A stretch of 56,684 nucleotides of DNA from Gnetum montanum (taxonomy: Eukaryota; Streptophyta; Gnetopsida; Gnetales; Gnetaceae), in assembly GCA_015680685.1 (NCBI GenBank), contig MNCI01002812.1, forward strand, positions 833-57,516, given 5' to 3'. The position numbers and the translations under genes are program-made. Below, one piece after another: positions 45,675 through 56,458 of the stretch (positions are counted from its first letter, which is position 1; the number at the start of each line of letters is the position of its first letter). Under the pieces are notes generated by a model. The model was not told where the DNA came from. It searched no databases and saw only the letters and a program-made list of their open reading frames with translations.

Positions 45675-46635
45675 TACCCCCACAATTGAATGAAAACTCA
45701 TCCTTAAGTTAAATTGAGAACAAGCTCCATTGATTACATAGTGGATAGGTATGGGATTATTAACTAATGAGAATGGATTCATGCCGCAGTGTGGAATCAG
45801 AACAAAATTAAGACACAACATGGAAAACCAAAAAGAAAATCCTATAGCTACAAGATTGGGTGGAAGTCATATAGTTCCTAGTGGTGGTGGCTCCTCCATG
45901 GGTGTCTTTCCCTTGTCTTGCGCTCCAGGTCTTGGGATTTGATGGGGTGAAGTATGGCTTGGATTTTCTCCTCTCATAAGGCCTTGAGTGCCTTGGCATG
46001 TGCGTAAGTTTGCACTTGTGCCATAGAGGCATCCCAGTCAAGCCTTCTCTTTTTCTTCCACCACCCTTTTATTCTCTGTCAATAGTTTATTAAGTTGCCC
46101 GATTTTGAAAGTGTCCAACTGGTTCTGAGCAACCTTTGGCCCTGTATTCAGAAGGTTTAATACTTCCAAAATGGCTTGAACATAGAAATCAGCAATCACA
46201 CCATAAATGTTAATCATGGTACCTTCTTTTTTGTTGTGCCAAAATTGGTACGTTTCCCCTAAGTGCTAGGCACCGCTTTAAGAGAGGGTAGGCCACAGTG
46301 GAGACCCTTTTAGGTGATCCCTAATAGCTTTCAAAGCAAATTCTGTGAAAGGTCCAAAGTTTAATTTCACGAACACTGCAGTAAATATGGACCTTTCATG
46401 GATGGCTTGAACACAATCCTTGGGCAACGTGAGATGTCATCCTTGTTTAGATGTTACAGCAGCTCCTCCTTCTACCTGTCTTGATTGTACAGTGGTAGGG
46501 TCTTCTTGGTGGATATTAAATGATTGTTCCTCCTGCTTTGCATGTTGTTTGGCAAGAACTTGTCCTTCACCTCTCCTAGGTTGCTTGATCCTACTTTGAG
46601 CGGGACCTTCCAATTATCTACGTTTCGGGGCCATC
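45675..46635 (-). pseudogene. Element A polypurine tract and shortened second ORF
   Basis: The minus strand gives TTGTGGGGGTA before the LTR. The ORF starts near 46635 (MAPKR, then two stops). SPLWPTLS, GETYQFWHNKKEG and EVLNLLNTGPKVA are readable. From about 46130 the sequence jumps to a part matching B near 4030-3950 and then, near 45950, to the C-terminal tail, so about 1.2 kb and then about 0.9 kb are deleted. Confidence 0.6.
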
Positions 46636-48470
46636 TGCAAGCACATGGGGTCATTCATTAGTAAGGTTGTTACCAAATTTAGGTTATACCTTATTGCTTG
46701 CCTTAATGAATTTGCTTTATCTTCAGGTGACATTACTTATTAGGAGAAAATGTCCCCGAAAGATTATAATATTGAATCCTCTTTGCTTAGGTGGTTTCTA
46801 AATCTAGTTTCCCAGTATAACTAAAGAGATGAAATTGTTTTTGGTGCATTTATCCTTAATTTTATAACTAATTACCCTTAATAATTTCTTTCAGGCAATG
46901 ATGAATTTCTAAAAGGTTATGTGTTATTTGGTGTCTGCCCCTCCCCCACGACTAAGCTAAACACTCTAGGTTCAAGTAGGTTCAAACGGAATGAAAATCA
47001 GAGGACCATCGAGCGAGTTATGGATATGAAAGCAAGGGGGTACACAATCACGAGTCGTAGAGAGAAATTTGAAAAACTTCCCCTGTGTTAACAATTGCAA
47101 ATGATGTTGATTAGCAGGGGTGTCATGCATATATATATATATATATGGACACGATATTGATGTTAGGGTACTTTATAGAATGTACCGAATTTTTAATATT
47201 TTTCTGAAATTAACAATGTAAAATAAGGACATCTAGATGAGTTTTAAAGGGTTCCAGGGTAATTCAACTAGTTCTGAAGGAATGAAAATTATGATGATGT
47301 GGAATTTATCAATAAGGACCTCGAATGGTAAAAGGGAGAAAAAGGCAATATGATGGTTCATAGGAACGTTTGAATCGAAGGGATAGTAATAAGGGAAAGA
47401 ATATCGTTGAAAATACACTGAGGGTAATAGATGGTGTGTGGAAGATGTGTTATGAGTGCAAGTTACAAAACATTATGCAAGTGGGTCCTCCCCAAAGCAG
47501 GTTCCAACCTATAATGCCCTTACGTAACCACACCTTAAAATGTCCGTAGGCAGTAGAAGGGTTAAATGTAATCCACACTGGTTTCACAACACAGACACAT
47601 GTAAGTATCACTGGAATGAGGTACAAATTCTATGCTATACGAGACATGAGCTACAATTACGTGAACAACAAGATGAGATGGACTATAAAAGGGATTGTAG
47701 AGATTAGGACATGAGGTAACTAACCCAGGGCATAATGAATCCTACGTGTAAAGCATGATTAATGTGTCATTAACCCGTCGTTCCAAGATTAAGAACAAGT
47801 CCATTCCTCTGATCAGTGACATTGCATTGTTTCATCCCATGATGAGCGACTATGAGAGTACCATAACAATAAGGCATATGATCACTTGACATTTTTTTCA
47901 AGGGAGAAGTGATTTTTTCTTTGTGGCCCTTTCCTTGTTTTTTTTCTCGATTGCTAAATCTAGAGAAGTCACCAACCTTTAGGCATGGGAGCATGTCTTT
48001 CCAGTGGGACCCCCTAGAACAGCAGTGGATTTTTGAGTGCCTTTGATTACTCTTACTCCTATTTTACATTAGATCTTCAAGGATCTTAGTACAACCATGT
48101 TGCGTGATAACTCTCACAGACGTCACCAAAGAGAATTTGCAAGTCCCCTAGATGTCACATCCTAATCATTTCCTCTTGATCCATCCCTCTTCATTCTGGG
48201 TACAATGAACACAAAATTGATTTTAAGTTTTAAGAATGTCAAGAATATCACTATACCTTGAACAGAACCTCTTATTTGTAGAATGGATGAGTGGGTGTAA
48301 TGGGCTCACTGTCCAAACAATTGATTGCTCGAGACTCGATAACATAGAACACACCTCAACCAACAAGCCACATGAGTGTTTTATTCATAGATGAGATTAC
48401 TTATAAAAAGATAAAAAGACAAAAAACAAAAAGATAAAACAAGAACTTGAAAAATGAAAAACTGAAAAAC
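46636..48470 (-). other. Element A leader, internal TATA module and spacer
   Basis: It aligns with B 5747-7590. A TA-repeat TATA box (ATATATATATATATAT) is at 47128-47147 with one clear GATAT site upstream on the minus strand (47149-47160). No conserved frame is seen. Confidence 0.5.
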
Positions 48471-49593
48471 AAAAAATTATAAAATTAAAGAAAATAAAAA
48501 ATATTTATTAATCCTACTTGTTATTAGAATGGGGGATATCCCCCATAACTAAATGGTTGAGCATGGTGAGGATTAATAAATGAAAGATGAGGATCCTTGC
48601 ATGTTGGGAATATTGAAACTCAATCATACTTACCCCATTGGGGTTCACACACCTGATTATAGTAAGCATAGTGGGGCAATTTATAAGATGTGGTTCCCAG
48701 GTCAAAATTTGACCCACTATGATACTTGAGACCGTAAGATGGCATGCAAGGATAGGGATGTTGCTCTCCATGGATGTATTCATTGGGTTGCATGGTTGTT
48801 GGAGTGTTACTTGGTGGCCCTAATTAAGTAACAGGAGGCGTTGGGTTCGAGGAGAAGGATGCACCATAATGTTGGACTTGTGCTGAGTTGGAGAATGCAG
48901 TGGCCTCGAAACTGTGTTGTCCCTTCCTATAGCCATGTCTAAAGAAGGGACGCCTTTGATGTTGAGGAGGTCTCTCACTGCTGTTGGAAATAATAGCACA
49001 AGTAACGTTCATGGGTTATTGCTATGGTGTAGACACTTTAGGAACAGTTGGTGGTGATGTAGAAGGAGGAAAAGGATGAGAATGTTGAAATTTAGGAGAA
49101 GTGTAAGGTACACGAGGCAGTGGTTGTGTTGAGGACATGGGCTAATAGTACTAAGGAGAATAATACCATACTTTTGCTTGGTCAACAAGTGTCATGGAAA
49201 AAGCTTCAGTTTTTGCCAACCATTATCAATGTTTTTCCATGCACAGGCATCGTAGAAGGGTTGTAAATGTTGTTGCGGATCTATGTCATAGCCTCCTGAG
49301 ACATTGGGAAAGTTGTTTAAATCGAGCTTGGGTAGGCGGTTCTCTTTACGATGCCTACGGGAGATTCAAGCAGCCTCTTGTATTTGCGTTAGGCTTGTAG
49401 TGGCTAGTAGGGATTCATTGTCATCGAGTAGGTTATGCTTTTGTGCATTGGGATGATGCTGCCTTCATTTAGGTTTATAAGAAACCCCCACCTTGGATTG
49501 CATACTCCAATCTTCATTGTCATATAATTCGTTGGTTCTCCAATGAATTGCCTCACTAGATATGGCATTATCGTAGTCTTGTAGGAGAGGCAT
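48471..49593 (-). pseudogene. gag: Element A gag (internally deleted)
   Basis: It starts near 49593 (MPLLQDYDNAISSEAIHWRT). The capsid start is readable (GWQKLKLFP). About 900 bases covering most of the capsid core and the Cys/His segment are deleted at about 49163-49170, where AGAATAAT joins ACCATACTTTTGC. The proline-rich tail continues to about 48480. Confidence 0.65.
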
Positions 49594-49713
49594 GGTTGTG
49601 AAATTGTGTGTGAATTTGTATGTGAATTTTTGTAATTATTTCTTCCCAAAAGATATATCATTAATTCCTATACAGCGACCTTGTATGATATGACTAATCT
49701 AGATAACTAGCAT

Positions 49714-49734
49714 CCTCCCCGGCAACGGCGTCAA
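49714..49734 (-). other. Primer-binding site of element A
   Basis: The minus strand reads TTGACGCCGTTGCCGGGGAG, the best match in the window to TGGCGCCGTTGCCGGGGA. Confidence 0.8.
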
Positions 49735-50580
49735 TGATGAGTGGCGAGGTAACCCTACACTCAACCATACGAATACGAGTGTTTCATGAACAATCCGGTC
49801 GAACTCCATAGATGGACTAGTTGTGGTATCTAGACAGTTACTCGTAGATCCTAGTTCGTTGTCTTTCCACTTAGACTAGTATTAGCTTTATCACGTATGG
49901 TTTAGTCCAAAGTGAGGTGTATGATGTGTTCCTACACTAATGCTACTCCTGAGTATGATGGTAAATAATATCAAATAAGTTAGGAGAGAGGATGAGAGAG
50001 AATCTAAACTAGCCTAAGTGTGATGAGCATCCATTCCTTAAGCATTCGTACACATCTTGGACTTCGTGCATGACTACCACTAGGATTACCAAGCGCATGG
50101 CCTAGGTACGCTACTAGGTTACCAAGTAGTCACACTTAAATGCTCGTGATTAAGTCGTACTCATTCCGCGTTACTAGGAGATAAGGCTAGAGAGATATTA
50201 ACTAAGAAAGCAGTAAATAACAATAAGAATTAAATAAATAATTAAGCTAAGTGGATGCTACAATGATGAAGTAATCTCGATCTTTATTGCTGGTCATGTG
50301 TGTGTCCAAGTACGTCACACTCGAATAAGGATGCCGTACACTTACAATCATCACACTGCGGGCATGCACTGGGAGAAAAGGATTAAGAGGAAAAAATAAC
50401 GTACTAAAAACTATTAAAAACTTAACCTTTTCAAAAACTTCTCACCAAATCTGCCTACCTCTTATTTATAGATGAGGAGACAGGTTGCAATATCGTGTAC
50501 GTGATATTGTGTCTAGGCTGTGATATCGCATACGCGATATCATAGGTGCGATATCGTAGCCAACAATTCATGACTCATTA
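49735..50580 (-). repeat. Element A 5' LTR
   Basis: 846 bp from TGATGAGTGG to GACTCATTA (mutated TCATCA). GATATCG sites at 50485-50565 lie next to a minus-strand TATAAATA (about 50463-50470). It is visibly more similar to its partner than the B or E pairs are, suggesting a younger insertion. Confidence 0.85.
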
Positions 50581-50771
50581 GAGGTCAAGAAGATCACATA
50601 GGACATGTATAATAGGAGGCACACTCATTCAACATTCATCAGGAAACCCTTACGATAGTGCAATTTAGCCACGTAGAAGGTGACGAAGTTAGAGCCCCAA
50701 AACCAAGGCAACATCTCACGTTGTCCCCTAAATGTCTCTAAGCCATTTATAAGAAGTCCACCTTCATAGTT
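50581..50771 (+). other. Element E sequence after nested element A
   Basis: About 190 bases linking the insertion point to the second ORF. CAAGGCAACATCTCACGTTGTCCCC matches the N-terminal ORF region of B. The MAPKRG start was not found, so the frame start is uncertain. Confidence 0.4.
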
Positions 50772-53260
50772 ATGATCATGGAGCTCAATTTTGGGCCTTC
50801 CACTAAGTTTTCCGTTGAACTAATGAAGACTCAACTTAAGGCATCTCCATTATGGCCCATACTCTTGGAAAGTGGTGACTGGTATTTGGGTAAAACATAC
50901 CAATTCTGGCATGGCAAGGAGGAAGGCACCTTTGCTAATGTAGGTGGAATTTCCATTGATTTATCTGCAAAGCCCATTGCAAAGGTCCTAAATCTTCCAA
51001 ACAAAAGACCAAAGGTTGCTCATCTTTCCACTTGCTCAGACGCAGACACAAGAAAATTATGGTTGAAATGGGCTTACGACAAAGAAAATAAAGTTTATGG
51101 AGAATTAACCCTGGAAGAGAGGATTTACTTTAAGATTGATACTTATCACATTTTCCCCACCAAAGGGTTAAACAGATTATCTACTTACACGGTGTGGGGC
51201 AGTGCAATTTTGATGGGAAAATTTAATGCAAATTTGCCCTGTTTATATTTGATGAAAATACTAAGGCGATTCAAAGAAAGAAAGACAAGGAAGCTTGCCT
51301 TACCTTTCCCTTGTCTCATCAGAAAGCTATGTAGATGTGTTGGAATTTTGGGTTATACGAATGATATTCTTAGAAAAGCCCAAAATGCTTCGTATGCTAA
51401 ACTACTCAAACCGTTGGCACCAAGGAAAGATGTTGGCGAGCAATTAGAGCAAGAGGAAGAGCAAACGATTAGACCCAATGCACATCAAATGGTAGGGCCT
51501 AGCCAACAATAGGAAGTAGGGCCTAGCACACAACCCACAAGCAAACAAGTCCAACAATCACCATTGCCGTAACAAGACTATCGACCATCCATTAGTCACC
51601 TTCAAACAATTGCTAAGATAGTTAGTTGGGGAAGTAGTGATGTCGAAAATTTATTCAGGGTCATTGATGATGTCATGCAGCCCACTGTTTTGGCTGACCT
51701 TATAAGTGAAGACATTTCATTAATTTTAGGAGGAGAGTTCCAGTGGTCTCAGAAAATCTCTAGGAATGATGCATCCTTCCAAGTCAGATTAGAAACTAGT
51801 GATGGTGCCACAATTGTAGTCATACAGCACCAAGATGTAGTAGGTGCAGTAGAAGTGGTCATAGAACACATCAAAGAATCTTTTAATGTCTTTGTTGTGC
51901 TACTAGATTATTTCATGGGAGCACATTATGCTCAAGTTTTGGTTGGTTTCTTAATGACTCATGCAGAACATGAGGATGTTTTGGATCATTTGTTGTAAAC
52001 AGGACAAGTCATGACTTCCTTGTTTGACATCCCCCAAGATGTCACTACAACATAATTAGACCTCATTTCAACCAATGGAAAATTGGTCATGACTAAAGTT
52101 AAGGCCAAGCACGCAGAAGCAGAGTTGTAAAGACTGCAAGAAAAGCTAGTCACCCTACAAGTTGAATGAAGGAATCCTTCCCAATTCACCACAGTTGACC
52201 AATTGGATGTTTTCAGAACTGAGCAATTGAATAAATTGTTGAAAGAAAATAAAAAGGTGGCAAGGGAGAAAGAACAAGTTGATTGGGATACTTCCAAGGC
52301 ACAAGCTCAAACGTACGCACATGCTAAAGCTCTCAAGGCCTTACAAGAGGAGAATAAACAACTTGCTACTAAATATCTTCGGTTGATGACAATGGAGAAA
52401 TAGAAGAATGTTCTCAAAGAAATTTTTCAACAAATGTGGGAACAATTAGTACAAGTCAACCAAGATATGAATCACTTGGCCAGGGAAAATAGAACCTTCT
52501 CGATGGAGGAGTTCTATGCCATCGATCAAAAGACAACAATAGAGATAAGTGCATGGCAAAATGAGGCCAAGAAACATGAGAAGTTAAAAGAGCACTTCCA
52601 TGATCAAGTGGGGATGTACAAAGAAATCATCGAAATAGAGATTTGTATGGCTAAAGCTCACATTAACTCGTTCAGTGCTCAACACACTAATTAGCAAGCC
52701 ATAATGGATACATATGCCTTCGCCCACCAAGTAAACAAAAAAGATGGAACCTACAAATTCAAGACTTAATAGAGTACATGGAGTTGGAAAATTTATGATA
52801 TGCTAGCTTAGCCATGTTAACAGCAAGGCACCTGAGAACTGAGCTTGAGAAACAGGTAGCTACCACTTATGTTAAATATGAGATAGAGTTTGCTGAACAT
52901 AAAAAAAACATGGAAAAAATTAGAAGTTGCAAACTCTAAATTAGAAGTGGTCAAAGCAAGTTACCACGACTAAAGAGATGTAGCAAAAAACTTGGCTCGA
53001 CGGTTGATAGATTACCATGAATTACGAGATAAAGCTAGAGCCTATGAGGAGGAATGACGACAATTTGTTGTGTGGTATGTTAAGGCAAACCAGACGTTTT
53101 CATAGTTGCCATGTCCATGGGAAGTGCCAGCCCCATCAAACATTGGGACATAAGCATGGACTGTGCATGATCCTTAGACAAAAGAAGAGAAACTGCAGGT
53201 GCTTCTCAGCTGTTAGCAATCTTAGAAGCCTACAGCGGTAGACAAAGGAAAAACACTAAT
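50772..53260 (+). pseudogene. Element E second ORF: putative plant transposon protein plus coiled coil
   Basis: One reading frame can be followed from 50772 to 52694 through about eight stop codons, then a frameshift near 52730 leads to the tail. The first 246 codons are uninterrupted (KASPLWPILLESGDWYLGKT, KPIAKVLNLPNKRPKVAHL, ILMGKFNANLPCLYLMKILR, LPFPCLIRKLCRCVGILGYT) and resemble the putative-plant-transposon-protein domain (Transposase_32). A middle domain follows (LILGGEFQWSQKIS...), then a coiled coil of more than 300 residues (LNKLLKENKKVAREKEQ, LKALQEENKQLA, NQDMNHLARENR). The family role is unknown. Most stops are explicable by C-to-T change (CAA/CAG to TAA/TAG). Confidence 0.75.
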
Positions 53261-53446
53261 GGAGGAGCCACCACCTCTAGGAACCACATGAGTTCCAACA
53301 TTTTGCATTTTGTATTTTGTATTTTGTGTTTTGTGTTTCCCATATTGAAGCATGGTTAGTCATTGGTAGTCAATAATCCCATACCTTCATAATGTTTTGT
53401 AAGGGGCTCATTTCTAATTGTATTAACTTGAGGATGCATTTTTATT
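53261..53446 (+). other. Element E 3' untranslated region
   Basis: Contains ATTTTGTATTTTGTGTTTTGTG-type short repeats (53315-53340). No coding signal. Confidence 0.5.
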
Positions 53447-53460
53447 TAGTTGTGGGGGTA
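53447..53460 (+). other. Element E polypurine tract
   Basis: TTGTGGGGGTA directly precedes the 3' LTR. Confidence 0.75.
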
Positions 53461-54265
53461 TGATGAATCATAGTTTTCCATGCTATAATATCGTGTATGC
53501 AATATCACGGCCTATGTATGATATCGTATACACAATATCATGATTCTTGTGTTAGCCTATAAATATAACACTTAGGTGAATAGTTGAGGAGAGAATTTTA
53601 GGGGGAGTTAGAAGTTCTTTTCTTTTGGCAGTTTATTTTTCAATTTCTTTCTTTCAAGCTAGTTATTCTTAGTGCATGCCCGCAGTGTAATGTTTGTAAT
53701 TGTATGACACCTTTGTTCGAGTGTGACGTACTTGGACACATGCATGACCAACAATAAAGATCGAGATTACTTTCATCATTGCAACATTCACTTAGATTAA
53801 ATTTTTTTGTTTTAATTATTTAATGCCTTCTTTAGTTAACAGTTGATTTATTGTTATTGACTTTTCCTATCAGTAAGCAAAATGTGCATGCCTTAATCAT
53901 GAACTTTTAAGTGCGAATACTTGGCATGCCCAACAGTAATCCCACAAAGTCCAACATGTGTATGGATGGTTAAGGACAGATACCATTGCCATAGGCTAAT
54001 TTATACTTTTCTTCCATTACTAGTTTAGTCAATTTATCGTTTCTATTATCAGGAGGAACGTAAAATTAGAACCACATCACATGCCTTACTCTGGACTAAA
54101 CCATACGTAACAAAGCTACTACTAGTCCAAGTGGGAAGATAGTGAACTATGATCAACGTATAATTGTCTAGGTGCCACAACTAGTCCATTTGCAGAGTTC
54201 GATTGGATTGCGCGTACACACCCATATTCGTATGATTGAGCGTACGGGTACGTCGCCGCTCATCA
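53461..54265 (+). repeat. Element E 3' LTR
   Basis: 805 bp, TGATGAATCA...CGCTCATCA. GATATC/ATATCG sites at 53485-53545 precede a TATA box (about 53560-53567). It aligns along its whole length with 39636-40453. Confidence 0.9.
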
Positions 54266-54270
54266 CCAAC

Positions 54271-55349
54271 TCTCTACTTCAAGTAAAAGGCTAATTATTG
54301 TACACAACACACCTAGAGCACAAATGCATGATGAACAACAACCAGTCATTGAAGTTCCACAGATTGCTGATCAAGAAGTAATAGATCTAGCTGAACAACA
54401 AATCCTAGAACTTGTTGAACAGCCTATTGAACAACATGCTTCTCAAGAGAATGATGAATCAACATTAAGAAGATCTACTAGAGTAAGGAGATCAACGATT
54501 CCTAATGACTATATAATGTATCTATAGGAGTCTAACTATAACATAGGAGTCAAAAATGATCCTGAAACATTTTCACAAGTCATAAGTTGTAAGGAATCTA
54601 ACTTGTGGTATGATGCCATGAAAGATGAGATGAACTCTATGTCATCTAATGAAGTCTAGAATCTTGTCAAGTTGCCTGATGGTGTAAAAACCATTTGATG
54701 TAAATGGGTCCTCAATACAAAGAAAGACTCATTAGACAACATTGAAAGATATAAGGCAAGACTTGTTGCTAGAGGGTTCACTCAGAGAGAGGGAATAGAT
54801 TACATGGAGACCTTTTCTCCTATATCTAAGAAGGACTCCCTTCATGTGATTATGACATTGGTTGCCTATTTGTATTTCAAATTACAGCATAGGGATGTGA
54901 AAATGACATTCCTCAATGGCGATCTAGAGGAAGAGGTTTATATGAAACAAGTTGAAGGATTTTCCTCTAGTGGTGTTGAGCAATTGGTATGCAAGCTCAA
55001 GAAATCCATGTATGGATTAAAACAAGCCTCACATCGATGGTATTTAAAATTCCATGATGTCATCACTTCATTTGGTTTTGAAGAGAATAGAATGGATCAA
55101 TGTATATACCAGAAGGTCGGTAGGAGTAAAATGTATTTCCTTGTCCTATATGTGGATGATATCCTTCTTGTGACCAATGATAACAAATTTCTATATGAGT
55201 TGAAGCAATTTCTCTCTAAGAACTTCGACATGAAGGATATGGGTGAAGCATCTTATGTCATTGGCATTAAGATCCATAGGGATAGATCTAGATGTATTCT
55301 GGAACTATCACAAGAAACCTATATCAATAAATTTTTAAAGATGTTTTAG
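54271..55349 (+). pseudogene. Copia reverse transcriptase (continues from 39635)
   Basis: A linker (54324-54527, ending LRRSTRVRRSTIPNDYI) is followed by the RT. YDAMKDEMNSM, YKARLVARGFTQREGIDYME, TFSPISKKDSLHVIM and HRDVKMTFLNGDLEEEVYM lead to the catalytic LYVDDILLV near 55150. MYGLKQASHRWYLKF and MKDMGEASYVIGIKIHRDRS are further landmarks. Open from 54804 to 55349; stops near 54526, 54658 and 54698. Methylation-like G-to-A change explains the TGG-to-TAG stop at 54656. Confidence 0.85.
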
Positions 55350-56160
55350 ATGAAAGATTGTTCATTGAGTATAGCACCCAGTGTGAAGGGTGACAAGTTC
55401 AATTTAAACCAATGCTCTAGGAATGATTTAGAGAAAAGAAAAATGATCAACATTCCATATGCTTTAGCTATTGGAAGCCTAATGTATGCTCAGGTCTGCA
55501 CAAGACTTAACATTGCATTTGCTATAGAAATATTGGGAAGATATTAGAGTAATCCAGGCATTGACCACTAGAGGGCTGCAAAGAAGGTGATGAGGTACCT
55601 TCAAGGTACAACAGATTACATGATTACGTATAGATGAATTGACAATCTGGAAGTGACTGGCTACTTTGGTTCAAACTTTGCTAGCTATGTTGATTCAAGC
55701 AAATCAACATCTAGTTATGTTTTTATGCTAGCTGGAGAAGCTATGTTCTAGAGGAGTGGAAAGCAAACCTTGGTTTTTACTTCCACAATGGAGGTAGAGT
55801 TTGTTTTTTTTTTCAAGCTACTTCACATGGTGTATGGTTGAAGAGTTTCATGTACAACCTTAGAATTATAGATTTTATATCTAGGCCATTAAAAATGTTT
55901 TATGATAATTCAACTACTATCTTTATGGCTAAGAATAATAAGAGTGGTAGTTGAAGTAAGGACTACTATCTTTATGATAATGTAAGAGTGATAATTCAAC
56001 ATAAAGTACTTAGCCATAGAGAAACGTTTTAATGAAAAGAAAGTGGTCATTGAGCATATAAGCACTAAATTGATGATAGCTGATCCTTTAACAAAAGGAA
56101 TGTCATCAAAGTCATTTAAGGATCATGTAGTTCATATGGGACTTGGTTCCATAATAGAAT
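55350..56160 (+). pseudogene. Copia RNase H (decayed)
   Basis: After the stop at 55347: IPYALAIGSLMYAQVCTRLN, KKVMRYLQGTTDYMI, GYFGSNFASYVDSSKSTSSY, TSTMEVEFVF and MFYDNSTTIFMAKNN. The order and spacing match Copia RNase H. A small direct duplication near 55925-55985 (AGTAAGGACTACTATCTTTATGATAATGTAAGAG region) disturbs the end. Several stops are present. Confidence 0.75.
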
Positions 56161-56458
56161 TTATATTTACAATTTTATTGTCTTAATGAAACTCTTATTC
56201 AGTTGTGATGTTTTCTCATATTTAGTTTGCGCATATAGTTATTAAAAAAAATTTATATATGGCAAAGCCTAGAATGAACGTTGGGTTTATTCATAAAGTT
56301 TAGTTACCATATAATAAATTAAGTTTAAGAGATAATACATTGTAATACATGAAAGATAATACTCACATTTAGAGAAACTATTACCATGATTCATGTATTC
56401 ATCTCTTGAAATTTAGGTTTGATAGATATTAATTTAAATATGGAGACTAAGTGGGAGA
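56161..56458 (+). other. Copia 3' untranslated region and polypurine tract
   Basis: AT-rich sequence ending AAGTGGGAGAA, a typical Copia polypurine tract, immediately before the LTR. Confidence 0.65.

Larger units (their letters stand above)
44814..50580 (-). mobile_element. Element A: pol-less Gypsy element nested in element E
   Basis: The element reads on the minus strand; its left end is estimated inside the N gap. The 3' LTR is visible from 45020 to 45674, followed by the polypurine tract, a shortened second ORF, a spacer with the internal TATA module, a shortened gag, a well-kept primer-binding site and the 5' LTR 49735-50580. GAGGT (50581-50585) should be the target duplication; the left copy is hidden in the gap. 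Confidence 0.8.
39636..54265 (+). mobile_element. Element E: pol-less Gypsy element split by element A
   Basis: Plus strand. LTRs are at 39636-40453 and 53461-54265, with flanks TCAAC (39631-39635) and CCAAC (54266-54270), a 5-bp duplication with one change. Order: primer-binding site, gag, spacer, internal TATA module, nested element A, second ORF, polypurine tract, 3' LTR. It sits in the Copia polyprotein between integrase and RT. It is the only family member here on the plus strand and has the longest readable second ORF. Confidence 0.85.
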
